64,000 nt of DNA from Thermoactinomyces sp. DSM 45892 (GTDB taxonomy: Bacteria > Bacillota > Bacilli > Thermoactinomycetales > Thermoactinomycetaceae), in assembly GCF_900107305.1 (NCBI RefSeq), contig NZ_FNPL01000005.1:1-64000 (forward strand), given 5' to 3'. The notes beneath the pieces were generated by a model, which made no database searches, was not told the origin of the DNA, and saw only the letters and a list, made by a program, of their open reading frames with translations. Below, in pieces: positions 47,365 through 56,115 of the stretch (the stretch's first letter is position 1; each line of letters begins with the position of its first letter). Both the position numbers and the translations under genes were made by a program.

Positions 47365-47406
47365 AAAGATATCTCTTGCGGTCGGCCCAAGAGGTATCTT
47401 TTTTTT
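47365..47406 (+). terminator. Intrinsic terminator after dapA
   Basis: AAAGATATCTCTTG (47365-47378) pairs with CAAGAGGTATCTTT (47388-47401), 14 bp with one G-T, then a T-run. Confidence 0.93.
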
Positions 47407-47414
47407 GTTCTCAC

Positions 47415-47444
47415 TTGCAACATTAAAATTGAATCGTATATAAT
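47415..47444 (+). promoter_or_regulatory. rnjB promoter
   Basis: TTGCAA (47415-47420), 18-bp spacer and perfect TATAAT (47439-47444). Confidence 0.65.
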
Positions 47445-47504
47445 AAGAGCAAGTGTGATTTGTGCGGTTTAGGGTGATACGAAAGTTTATTAGGAGGTTA
47501 CAAA

Positions 47505-49175
47505 TTGAGTAAGAACCAACGAGGCAATAAATTATTGATTTTTGCTCTCGGTGGGATGGATGAAATCGGAAAAAATATGTACGCAATTCAATATGGGAAT
47601 GATATCGTCGTCATTGACGCTGGACTTATGTTCCCTGATCAAGAAATGCTGGGGATCGATGTAGTGATCCCAGACGTGAGTTATCTTGTTGAGAACCAAG
47701 ATAAAGTACGGGGAATTATTATTACACATGGACACGAAGATCACATCGGTGGCTTGCCTTATATCTTAAAACAGTTAAAGGTACCACTGTACGCTACTCA
47801 ATTAACAATGGGGTTAATTGAGCACAAGCTACGTGAAGCTCATGTTCATGATATTAAGCGTACTGTGATTCATGTGAATTCGGAGCTGACACTTGGACGA
47901 CTAAAGGCAACTTTCTTCCAAACAAACCATAGCATTCCAGATTCGGTAGGGGTTTGTGTTGATACACCAGAAGGGGCAGTTGTTCATACAGGTGATTTTA
48001 AGTTTGACATGACTCCAGTGAATGACCAGTATGCAGACTTGCACCGGATGGCTGAACTTGGGAAGAAGGGTGTACTTTGCCTTTTGTCAGATAGTACGAA
48101 TGCAGAACGTCCTGGCTTTACAGGTTCTGAGCAATCCGTTGGTGAAAGCCTGAAAGAGACGTTCAGACATGCGAAACAACGCGTGATCGTTGCTACTTTT
48201 GCTTCCAACATTCATCGTATCCAACAAGTAGTGGATGCATGTGTACTTTATGGAAGAAAATTAGCTGTTGTAGGGCGTAGTATGATTAATGTAATCAATA
48301 TTGCTACTGAGCTTGGATATCTGCAAATGCCTGAGGATCTTATTATTGATACCGATGATATTAATCGACTTCCTGGACATAAAGTAGCGGTTATCTCTAC
48401 TGGAAGCCAAGGGGAAACGATGTCGGCACTTACGCGTATGGCAAATTCATCTCATCGTAAGGTGGAAATCCTACCTGGAGATACAGTAGTGATTGCTGCT
48501 ACCCCAATCCCAGGTAACGAACGCGCGATCGGTAAAACGATAGATCAGTTGTTCCGAATTGGTGCTGATGTAGTATATAGTGCAGTTTCCCACGTACACG
48601 TGTCTGGTCACGGTTCTCAAGAAGATCTGAAGCTTATGCTCAGTCTACTAAAACCAAAATATTTTATTCCGATTCATGGTGAGTATCGTATGCTACGTGC
48701 TCACGCCCAACTTGCCGAAGCGGTAGGCGTACGACCTGAAAATGTATTTATTTGCGATAATGGAGACACAGTGGAGATCGTAAACGGGAGAGCTCGTTAC
48801 GGTCCGAAAATCCCAACTGGCAAAGTTCTAATTGATGGACTTGGCGTCGGTGATGTTGGAAATATTGTGTTACGAGATCGGAAGCTCTTATCCCAGGATG
48901 GTATTCTTGTAGTAGTGGTCACCCTAAGTAAAGAACACGGTACCATCCTTGCTGGACCTGATATTATTTCTCGTGGTTTTGTTTATGTTCGGGAGTCTGA
49001 AAAGCTCCTTGATGAAGCAAATCATGTGGTTCGTAATACGATGGAACGCTGTATGAAAGATCAAGTTAGCGAATGGGCATCGTTGAAAACGAACATTCGT
49101 GATTCTCTAAGCAAATTTTTATTTGAACGTACTCGTCGTCGTCCGATGATCCTGCCAATTATCATGGAGGTATAA
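47505..49175 (+). CDS. rnjB: Ribonuclease J2-type
   Basis: 556 aa from TTG after TAGGAGG. Metallo-beta-lactamase zinc motif HGHEDH (residues 75-80), GDFKFD, beta-CASP domain with SDSTNAERPG and HVHVSGHGSQEDL, then the RNase J C-terminal domain. Position after dapA matches Bacillus ymfA (rnjB). Endo- and 5'-exoribonuclease in mRNA turnover. The metal motif is intact, whereas some J2 proteins have low activity. Confidence 0.95.
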   Translation: MSKNQRGNKLLIFALGGMDEIGKNMYAIQYGNDIVVIDAGLMFPDQEMLGIDVVIPDVSYLVENQDKVRGIIITHGHEDHIGGLPYILKQLKVPLYATQLTMGLIEHKLREAHVHDIKRTVIHVNSELTLGRLKATFFQTNHSIPDSVGVCVDTPEGAVVHTGDFKFDMTPVNDQYADLHRMAELGKKGVLCLLSDSTNAERPGFTGSEQSVGESLKETFRHAKQRVIVATFASNIHRIQQVVDACVLYGRKLAVVGRSMINVINIATELGYLQMPEDLIIDTDDINRLPGHKVAVISTGSQGETMSALTRMANSSHRKVEILPGDTVVIAATPIPGNERAIGKTIDQLFRIGADVVYSAVSHVHVSGHGSQEDLKLMLSLLKPKYFIPIHGEYRMLRAHAQLAEAVGVRPENVFICDNGDTVEIVNGRARYGPKIPTGKVLIDGLGVGDVGNIVLRDRKLLSQDGILVVVVTLSKEHGTILAGPDIISRGFVYVRESEKLLDEANHVVRNTMERCMKDQVSEWASLKTNIRDSLSKFLFERTRRRPMILPIIMEV

Positions 49176-49191
49176 TCCTCTACACTTACTT

Positions 49192-49230
49192 GAGCTGAGT
49201 CCTTTGAAATGCAGGGGCTCAGCTCTTTGT
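49192..49230 (+). terminator. Intrinsic terminator after rnjB
   Basis: GAGCTGAGTCC (49192-49202) pairs with GGGCTCAGCTC (49215-49225), 11 bp with one G-T, then TTTGTTGT. Confidence 0.82.
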
Positions 49231-49313
49231 TGTGCCTCCACCATTCAATTAACTTTTTCAGGCTGGTAGGCATAAAATATGATGATAAATGCCCAGTAGA
49301 GGAGGATCTCTCT

Positions 49314-50150
49314 ATGCTCGAACGTGTTCTATTTTTAATCGCTTGTAGTTATCAGACACAGTATCTGGATCGTCCTGAACAATTTGTTATTCCCAGTGGT
49401 TACGGGTATCAGCTTGTGGAGAAGCTTGCCACACCCCCTTCTCTAGGTGCTGATGGCTTTGGTTTTATTATGGAAAATCATAACAGTATCGTCATTGCAT
49501 TCAAAGCTACTTCGCTTAAACCGTTTGACATTAGTATCGATATGGATATATATCAAACTCGTTTTCCTTGGATTATGGGAGCGGGGAAAACGCATAGAGG
49601 ATTCACTTTTCTTTATGGGCTTTTAAGAAAACAGATCTTTTCTAGCCTTTCCAATCTTGCTCCTGTCGCTAATGGAAAAACAATCTTCCTTACTGGTCAC
49701 AGTTTAGGAGCTGCCTTAGCCACACTAGCTGCTCTGGATTTAACAGTGAATGGCCCTTATCCGCGAATTTGTGTTTCTCACAGCGGTTCTCCCAAAGTAG
49801 GGGACCCTAAGTTTGTCGATTCATATAATTCTCTAGTCTCTCAAAGTATTCGCATTGCCAATATCCACGACTATATTCCTCTGAATCCAATCTCAGAGAT
49901 TTCCCCACCTTTTACTGAAGAAACGATTTCTTATTCCCATGTCCATCATCTATTTCCGATTTCGTTTCAATGTAATAAGGAATCAACTCCACTAGATATC
50001 CCGCTAGGTAGAAATCATACGTTGAAAAACTATTTTAATACCGTTCGTTTGCAGGTCCCTGATTTTGCGATGAAAATGTGTGAGCAGAATCCCGGATTTT
50101 GTCCCGTGTTTTCGGATGATTTATGTAGATTGTCTGTTATTCAAAAGTAA
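49314..50150 (+). CDS. Class 3 lipase family protein
   Basis: 278 aa from ATG at 49314 after GAGGAGGA. Alpha/beta hydrolase with nucleophile elbow GHSLG (Ser130) in LTGHSLGAALATLAAL, a candidate Asp in the GDPKFVDSYN region or the HDYIPLNP segment, and a late His (HTLKNYF). There is no signal peptide, so it is probably cytoplasmic or released by other means. Not part of the conserved core order; likely an accessory insertion between rnjB and tepA. Confidence 0.88.
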   Translation: MLERVLFLIACSYQTQYLDRPEQFVIPSGYGYQLVEKLATPPSLGADGFGFIMENHNSIVIAFKATSLKPFDISIDMDIYQTRFPWIMGAGKTHRGFTFLYGLLRKQIFSSLSNLAPVANGKTIFLTGHSLGAALATLAALDLTVNGPYPRICVSHSGSPKVGDPKFVDSYNSLVSQSIRIANIHDYIPLNPISEISPPFTEETISYSHVHHLFPISFQCNKESTPLDIPLGRNHTLKNYFNTVRLQVPDFAMKMCEQNPGFCPVFSDDLCRLSVIQK

Positions 50151-50160
50151 TGGTGCTTTT

Positions 50161-50204
50161 TACCCCTCTAAGTAGAGCATTGACTACTATTGGGGTATTC
50201 TTTA
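50161..50204 (+). terminator. Intrinsic terminator after lipase gene
   Basis: TACCCC/GGGGTA (50161-50166, 50192-50197) with inner AGTAG/CTACT, then TTCTTTAT. Confidence 0.75.
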
Positions 50205-50306
50205 TAGAGAAATGTTAACATTTATATTGAAATGAGTGTTTACAATACTTATGAGTATGTATTATGATTGGAACGCCATATTACATATATAAAGAGGATT
50301 GATACG

Positions 50307-50927
50307 ATGAAGAAAATGATTCTAGCACTATCTGTAACCCTATTTTTTCTGACTGTTGGGACAGGTTGTACTTTTGTAAAAGACCAAGTGAATGTAACGG
50401 CAATTTTTGATGAGATGAGTAAGGTTGTTGATCAAACATGGATAGACATTGAATTCAATAAAAAAGCTAACGAGGAATTATCTAAATTTGAGAAGATGAT
50501 TGAAGATGGTAATATTACTTCTGATATAGCTAAAAAAGCTCAACCACATTTGGATAATGCTTTGAAGGAAGCACAGGCGTATAGTGAAGCGAATAAAAAA
50601 ATCGAAAGCGACATTCCCAAATTAAAAGAACTAGCTGCTAGATTTAATGATGTGGAAATAAAGAAATTAGCAGACCAATTTGTCACCGATTTTGAGAAGT
50701 CTACAAAATTAGATATTCAATTTAGTGCAGTCCAAGTACAATATATTGAAGCGAATGGTAAATGGTTAAAATCATTGGGTAAAGATGACAAAGATGTAAA
50801 TGATATAGTGGATAAATATGATAATCTTTCGGATCAATCTGAGGCAGGTGTAGACCAGTTTAATAAGTCTTGGGAAGAATTTAGTATAAAAATGACTGGT
50901 GAGAAACTCAAAGAAGAGCCAAAATAA
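50307..50927 (+). CDS. Lipoprotein paralogue A, helical
   Basis: 206 aa from ATG at 50307 after AGAGG. Lipoprotein signal with TVGTGC lipobox (about residues 17-22), so it is anchored outside the membrane. The rest is predicted helical and charged (KKAQPHLDNALKEAQAY, IPKLKELAARF), similar in layout to YkyA-type putative wall-binding lipoproteins. About half its residues match the next gene, which lies 196 bp downstream with its own promoter-like region. No function can be assigned. Confidence 0.75.
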   Translation: MKKMILALSVTLFFLTVGTGCTFVKDQVNVTAIFDEMSKVVDQTWIDIEFNKKANEELSKFEKMIEDGNITSDIAKKAQPHLDNALKEAQAYSEANKKIESDIPKLKELAARFNDVEIKKLADQFVTDFEKSTKLDIQFSAVQVQYIEANGKWLKSLGKDDKDVNDIVDKYDNLSDQSEAGVDQFNKSWEEFSIKMTGEKLKEEPK

Positions 50928-51123
50928 GTTCAAAGCGAGGGCTGGTAGCCCTTGAGATAAAGAACCTACATCAGCTTTCAGAATCCCCTTCCATATCAGA
51001 AGAGTTTCTTTATTTATTATAGCCATAAAAACATATATATTGGTCCAATTTCGTATTTACATGATTATATCCATGTATTATGATGAGAGTTGCTGTATCT
51101 ACATATAATATAGAGGAATGATC

Positions 51124-51735
51124 ATGTTGAAAAAATCGATTTTAGCACTTGTAGTATCTCTATCTCTGCTTACTGTTGTGACAGGCTGTTCTTTTGTTAA
51201 AGATCAAGTGAACGCAACGGCAATCGCTAACGATATGGATAAGATAGTTAAAGAAGCAAATAATAACGGAGAGTTTTCTAGGAAAGTCGATCTACAACTA
51301 GCCGAAATTGAAAAATTGGCGCCGGAGGGTAAAATCACTCCTGATGTATCCAAAAAAGCACAACCATTTTTGGATAATGCATTAAAAGAAGCAAAAGCAT
51401 TTAGTGAGGCTATGAAAAAAATTGAAGCTGACATTCCCAAATTAAAAGAGTTGGCTGCTAAATTTACTGATGCTGAAACTAAAAAATTAGCAGAACAATT
51501 TGTTGCTGACTTTGAGAAATCCTCGAAATTAGACATTCAATTTGGTGTGGCACAAGAACAATTTGTTGAGGCCAAGGGTAAAAATGTTAAATCGCTAGGC
51601 AAAGATAGTTCTATTGATGATGCGCGAGTAAAGTATAATGATCTAGTGAATCAATCAGAAGCAAGTATAAACGAGTTCAATAAGTCTTGGAATGAGTTTA
51701 ATAAAAAAGTGACTGGTGAGCAGGTTACAAAGTAA
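51124..51735 (+). CDS. Lipoprotein paralogue B, helical
   Basis: 203 aa from ATG at 51124 (7 nt after GAGG; an earlier ATG is too close). Lipobox TVVTGC. Same helical layout as the preceding gene (KKAQPFLDNALKEAKAF, IPKLKELAAKF, SLGKD). Both genes have the block TTTACA, 14-15 bp, TATTATGAT some 45-60 bp upstream, implying shared regulation. Tandem duplication is clear; role unknown. Confidence 0.75.
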   Translation: MLKKSILALVVSLSLLTVVTGCSFVKDQVNATAIANDMDKIVKEANNNGEFSRKVDLQLAEIEKLAPEGKITPDVSKKAQPFLDNALKEAKAFSEAMKKIEADIPKLKELAAKFTDAETKKLAEQFVADFEKSSKLDIQFGVAQEQFVEAKGKNVKSLGKDSSIDDARVKYNDLVNQSEASINEFNKSWNEFNKKVTGEQVTK

Positions 51736-51740
51736 AGCTC

Positions 51741-51806
51741 ATGAATAACAAATAATGCCCCACAACCTGTCTCGAACAGGACTGTAGGGCATTATTTGTT
51801 ATTCAT
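51741..51806. terminator. Bidirectional terminator with perfect 20-bp stem
   Basis: Two 20-bp arms (51741-51760 and 51787-51806) are exactly complementary. The loop has a nested CCTGT/ACAGG hairpin, and the AAATAAT/ATTATTT ends give T-rich tails in both directions. The right arm contains the stop codon of the PadR gene on the other strand. Confidence 0.85.
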
Positions 51807-52356
51807 ATTGGATAATTGGCTCTTTTTGATAGAAGGCAAGCGCCCAAGCGCACCAGTCTGCTTCATCTTGCTCCATTTGTAATTTGCGCATAAGGAGGAT
51901 ATAGCGTCCGAAGTGAGGGCTGCTAGGGTCTTTAAGGGAAGAGCCTGCTTCCGATTCTAACTGTGCAATTTCACATTCATGTCCTTCCACTTTGTGTTGA
52001 AAAAACTTCATCCGCTCTTCCAATAACTGAACCATTGTATCAGGAGCTAATAACCATTGTGCATAGATTTTTGCGAGAAATCCATCTCGAATGATCGGCT
52101 CTTGAAAAGCATTGGGTATCCATTTAGCAAGCACTTCTTTTCCTTGTTCCGTAATCGAAAACACCTTTTTATCTGGCTTTCCAGATTGGGGGATTGTGGT
52201 ACAAGATACCAAATCGCGTTCCTCTAGTTCTACTAAAATCGGATAAATCTGATTATGTTTTGTTTGCCAGCACAAATCCATTCTCTTGGCAATCTCAAAG
52301 CTAGACCCACTATCCCTTGCTAAGATCGCCAAAACGGTATAAACAAAAGATTCCAA
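51799..52356 (-). CDS. PadR-family transcriptional regulator
   Basis: 185 aa from a TTG start (complement, 52356) with GGAGAGG upstream; an ATG 21 bases further out overlaps the ribosome-binding site. Winged helix typical of PadR (TVLAILARDSGSSFEIAKRMD, then KHNQIYPILVELEERDLV, VFSITEQGKEVL) and a C-terminal helical dimerisation domain. Usually represses a nearby membrane or efflux gene; here it is alone and divergent from tepA. Confidence 0.88.
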   Translation of the reverse strand: MESFVYTVLAILARDSGSSFEIAKRMDLCWQTKHNQIYPILVELEERDLVSCTTIPQSGKPDKKVFSITEQGKEVLAKWIPNAFQEPIIRDGFLAKIYAQWLLAPDTMVQLLEERMKFFQHKVEGHECEIAQLESEAGSSLKDPSSPHFGRYILLMRKLQMEQDEADWCAWALAFYQKEPIIQYE

Positions 52357-52514
52357 CTGACATCCTCTCCTATACATCTTTCATTAGTTTAGTATATAAA
52401 AAATAGTAATTTTTTACAATCCTGATGGTATAAGATAATAAATTAGAAGCAAATTAGCTTAGAGTCTACATAGCATCTATTGAACATATACAAGAGCGAG
52501 CAAGGAGGGTGAAT

Positions 52515-53267
52515 ATGTACCAGATGAATGAAGAGTTAAACCCAAATGCCGAATCACCGGAAACGGCACCCGATCGGGCAATAGCAGATGAACTAAAGAA
52601 GAAAAACATGCTCCAAACGCTACAATCTTTAGGTCAAACCAATGTTCCTCAGTTAGAATCGAATATATTTTGCCTCCAGATTATTGGACAAATCGAAGGG
52701 CATATGGTGATGTCACCCCAAAATAAAACAACGAAATACGAGCATGTCATTCCTCAAATCGTGGCGGCTGAACAGAATCCCAAAATTGAAGGGGTTGTTC
52801 TGATATTAAATACCGTAGGGGGAGACGTGGAAGCGGGACTAGCCATTGCGGAGATGATAGCAACGATGAGTAAGCCGACTGTATCGATTGTCTTAGGTGG
52901 AGGGCATAGTATCGGGGTACCTATAGCAGTTTCTGCATGTACCTCCTTTATCGCGGAGACAGCCACGATGACGATTCATCCAGTTCGGTTAACGGGATTA
53001 GTGATTGGTGTGCCTCAATCATTTGAATATCTGGAAAGGATGCAAGATCGAGTCATTCATTTTATTTCGAGCCATTCCAAAGTTACAGAAGAAAAGTTAC
53101 GAGAATTAATGTTTCGAACGGGAGAATTGGCACGAGATATCGGGACAAATGTAGTCGCAAAAGATGCCGTTGATATGGGTCTTATCGACCGATTAGGTGG
53201 CATCTCGAGCGCATTGCAAGAACTAGATCGTTTGATTCAAGAGAAAAAAGGAGAGTATCTCCAATGA
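52515..53267 (+). CDS. tepA: ClpP-class protease TepA/YmfB
   Basis: 250 aa from ATG at 52515; GTG at 52509 overlaps AAGGAGGG. Crotonase/ClpP fold with [16 protein letters not shown], candidate nucleophile in GGGHSIGVP (Ser132) and His in TIHPVR. Order tepA-ylzJ-spoIIIE matches Bacillus. Reported as translocation-enhancing protein, thought to degrade signal peptides or help secretion. Confidence 0.93.
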   Translation: MYQMNEELNPNAESPETAPDRAIADELKKKNMLQTLQSLGQTNVPQLESNIFCLQIIGQIEGHMVMSPQNKTTKYEHVIPQIVAAEQNPKIEGVVLILNTVGGDVEAGLAIAEMIATMSKPTVSIVLGGGHSIGVPIAVSACTSFIAETATMTIHPVRLTGLVIGVPQSFEYLERMQDRVIHFISSHSKVTEEKLRELMFRTGELARDIGTNVVAKDAVDMGLIDRLGGISSALQELDRLIQEKKGEYLQ

Positions 53268-53527
53268 TTCACTGGACAGTATTACCATCTAATTGGGATG
53301 AAAGTGAGGCTGGTCAAATCTATCAGCCTCACTTTCAAGAATGCACCATCAATGGGATTCAAATGGTGATTGAGATTCTTCCCTCTGGAAAGGCTCAAAT
53401 CAATCGCCTACTAAGTCCCAACCCACAAGACTATCTAAATCCCAAATACCAACCAGGCACGGAACTTACCCTTCATCCTATGCTGGAGTCTACGTATTCA
53501 TCGCCATCCCAAAGCATTATTGACTAA
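53264..53527 (+). CDS. ylzJ: YlzJ-like protein
   Basis: 87 aa, ATGA overlap with tepA. Beta-rich small protein ([27 protein letters not shown]) of the YlzJ family, always next to tepA and spoIIIE. Function unknown. Confidence 0.88.
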   Translation: MIHWTVLPSNWDESEAGQIYQPHFQECTINGIQMVIEILPSGKAQINRLLSPNPQDYLNPKYQPGTELTLHPMLESTYSSPSQSIID

Positions 53528-53528
53528 A

Positions 53529-53574
53529 AATGTATCTGCCTACAGCTCAATAGCCAGCTGTGGGCAGATACATT
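53529..53574 (+). terminator. Large hairpin after ylzJ, weak or no T-tail
   Basis: AATGTATCTGCC and GGCAGATACATT (53529-53540, 53563-53574) are perfect 12-bp arms with inner CAGCT/AGCTG, followed by GTCCCGGGAC instead of T residues. Could end or process the tepA-ylzJ message. Confidence 0.5.
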
Positions 53575-53630
53575 GTCCCGGGACGAAAGATTTTACACTA
53601 CTTACATCTACAAAAATATGGCAAATAAAT

Positions 53631-53637
53631 GTATAAT
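53631..53637 (+). promoter_or_regulatory. spoIIIE promoter -10 (extended)
   Basis: TGTATAAT element (perfect TATAAT 53632-53637) with a weak -35; 38 bp before the start codon of spoIIIE. Confidence 0.55.
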
Positions 53638-53675
53638 GTTCAGAAGACTGCTTTGTTTCGGGAGAAGGGGATACA

Positions 53676-56006
53676 ATGTCCAAAAAGAAGAAACGAAAAG
53701 AAGTGAAGCGAACAAGTCGTGTAAAACATGACCTGCTATTTGAAATCTATGGAATTGCCATGATAGCACTTGCTGTAATTAGTTTAGCTAATTTAGGAGC
53801 AATCGGACGGAACCTAACATACTTATCTCGTTTTTTAGTGGGAACGTGGGACTTTCTTATTCCAATTGTCACCATTGGGCTTGCCCTATATATCATGATA
53901 AAACGAAGATGGCCGCAAAATTGGACGCCTAAGATGACAGGGGTTTTGATGATTCTCTTGTGTACACTCGGTTTTGTTCATTTCAATACATTTCAGTACT
54001 TACAAGCCGCGGGGAAAGTGGGCCCTGTTATGGATACCACGTGGAATCTTCTGATAAATGAATACTCATCTAGACTCCCGACAGATATAGGCGGCGGGAT
54101 GATCGGTGGACTTATTTATGGTATGTTCCATTTTCTATTTGATGATGTCGGTACCGTCATTGCTTTGTCCGCGTTTTTGTTAGCGGGGATCCTCTTAGTA
54201 TTTGGGATTTCATATATCCAATTTTTACAGAAATTATATGTTCTTTTTCAACGTCAAAGAGCGAGTGTTAAAAAAAATGTCAATTCCATGTTAGAAAAAA
54301 ATGCAAAAGCGAAGGGGCAAAAAAAGCCATCGCATAATCGGGAAGTAGAAAGTGCCGGGAATCCAGAGTTTGAGGAAGAATTGGAGTCATCATCCTCTTC
54401 TGAGCCTACTATCGCCTACTACTATGAACCAGATCCAATACCTGATATGGAGCCTGTAAAAAAGCCGAAGCAGTTGACTCTTTCATTAAAATCAACTTCT
54501 GAGATGAAACATGAACCACAAGGAAATCAAAACGATGGGGAAGATGTAGTAGTGAAATTTCATACTACAGAGCGTTTGGATCATTACAAAATCCCACCAT
54601 CCACCATTTTGAGAGCGTTAAAGAACAGAGATAGTTTGGATGTTGAGGACTTAAAATCAAAAGCCTCTAAATTAGAAGAGACGCTAGAAAATTTCGGAGT
54701 AAAGGCAAAGGTAAACCATGTTCAACAAGGACCTGCGGTAACAAGATATGAGATTCAACCCAAAGTAGGAGTGAAAGTAAGTCAAATCGTACGCTTATCC
54801 AACGATATTGCTCTCGCATTGGCAGCAAAATCGATTCGAATCGAAGCGCCGATTCCAGGTAAAGCAGCGATTGGGATCGAAGTGCCGAACTCAGAAACAG
54901 CGATGGTTGGCTTGCGAGATGTAATTGATTCTACAGGGTTCCAAAAAAATCCAAGTAAGCTATCAATTGGACTTGGAAAAGATATATCAGGAGAAGCCGT
55001 AATTGCCAATCTAGCTCAGATGCCCCATTTGTTAGTGGCAGGTGCGACAGGGGCAGGGAAAAGTGTCTGTGTAAACGGAATTATTATCAGCCTCCTGTAC
55101 AAAGCAAGACCCGATGAGGTAAAGCTAATGATGATTGACCCTAAGATGGTAGAACTGAACATATACAATGGCATTCCTCATCTGCTTGTACCCGTTGTAA
55201 CAGATGCCAGAAAGGCGGCTATTGCATTAAAGAAAGTAGTTTCTGAGATGGAGAAGCGATACGAACTATTTGCTAAAAACGGGGCGCGTGATCTAGAACG
55301 TTATAACCAATTGGCACGGGATCGAAGTGACGAGACTGTCATGCCCATTTTACCGTACATAGTTGTGATTGTAGATGAGCTTGCGGATTTAATGATGGTT
55401 GCACCTGGAGATGTAGAGGATGCTATTTGCCGACTTGCCCAGATGGCACGTGCGGCTGGTATTCATATGATTTTAGCTACACAGCGTCCTTCCGTAGATG
55501 TGATCACAGGGGTCATTAAAGCAAATATTCCTTCCCGAATCGCATTCACAGTATCTTCACAAGCTGATTCCCGTACCATTTTAGATATGGGGGGAGCAGA
55601 AAAGTTACTAGGTCGCGGCGATATGTTGTACATGCCGATCGGTGCACCTAAACCGATCCGTGTACAAGGTACCTTTGTAACAGATGAAGAAGTGGAGTCT
55701 GTGGTTAATTTTGTTAAAAATCAACAAGAAGCGCATTATAATGAAGAGATGATCCCAGATGTTCCAGAGAATGTAGGAGCCGATTTGGTTGATGATGATA
55801 TGTATCCTCAAGCGGTTCAGTTAGTTTTGGAAGCGAGAACTGCTTCGGTATCATTGCTTCAAAGGCGGCTTCGGGTTGGGTATACTCGGGCGGCACGATT
55901 AATTGATCTGATGGAGTCTCGCGGAATTGTGGGCCCTTATGAAGGGAGTAAACCGAGAGAGGTATTAGTGACAGAAGATCTTATTCAAGAAATTTCCAAC
56001 ACGTAA
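53676..56006 (+). CDS. spoIIIE: DNA translocase FtsK/SpoIIIE
   Basis: 776 aa, ATG after GGGAGAAGG. Basic N-terminus then four membrane segments (about 25-185), a linker with acidic/Ser-rich stretch (about 220-300), the alpha-beta motor with Walker A GATGAGKS (456-463) and VIVDELADLMM, and the C-terminal gamma winged helix (PQAVQLVLEARTASVSLLQRRLRVGYTRAARLIDLMESRGIVGP). Pumps the chromosome through the division or sporulation septum. Confidence 0.96.
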   Translation: MSKKKKRKEVKRTSRVKHDLLFEIYGIAMIALAVISLANLGAIGRNLTYLSRFLVGTWDFLIPIVTIGLALYIMIKRRWPQNWTPKMTGVLMILLCTLGFVHFNTFQYLQAAGKVGPVMDTTWNLLINEYSSRLPTDIGGGMIGGLIYGMFHFLFDDVGTVIALSAFLLAGILLVFGISYIQFLQKLYVLFQRQRASVKKNVNSMLEKNAKAKGQKKPSHNREVESAGNPEFEEELESSSSSEPTIAYYYEPDPIPDMEPVKKPKQLTLSLKSTSEMKHEPQGNQNDGEDVVVKFHTTERLDHYKIPPSTILRALKNRDSLDVEDLKSKASKLEETLENFGVKAKVNHVQQGPAVTRYEIQPKVGVKVSQIVRLSNDIALALAAKSIRIEAPIPGKAAIGIEVPNSETAMVGLRDVIDSTGFQKNPSKLSIGLGKDISGEAVIANLAQMPHLLVAGATGAGKSVCVNGIIISLLYKARPDEVKLMMIDPKMVELNIYNGIPHLLVPVVTDARKAAIALKKVVSEMEKRYELFAKNGARDLERYNQLARDRSDETVMPILPYIVVIVDELADLMMVAPGDVEDAICRLAQMARAAGIHMILATQRPSVDVITGVIKANIPSRIAFTVSSQADSRTILDMGGAEKLLGRGDMLYMPIGAPKPIRVQGTFVTDEEVESVVNFVKNQQEAHYNEEMIPDVPENVGADLVDDDMYPQAVQLVLEARTASVSLLQRRLRVGYTRAARLIDLMESRGIVGPYEGSKPREVLVTEDLIQEISNT

Positions 56007-56051
56007 GATAAAAAAAAATCTCTTGATTTTTTGGTAGCGATTACGCAAACT

Positions 56052-56090
56052 AAAAAAAGCGAGCTAGCGCAAATGCCGCTGGCTTTTTTT
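56052..56090 (+). terminator. Intrinsic terminator after spoIIIE
   Basis: AAAAAAAGC-G-AGC pairs with GCT-G-GCTTTTTTT around a 13-nt loop. Confidence 0.85.
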
Positions 56091-56115
56091 ATCCTAATGC
56101 AGGGGAGGGACACGG

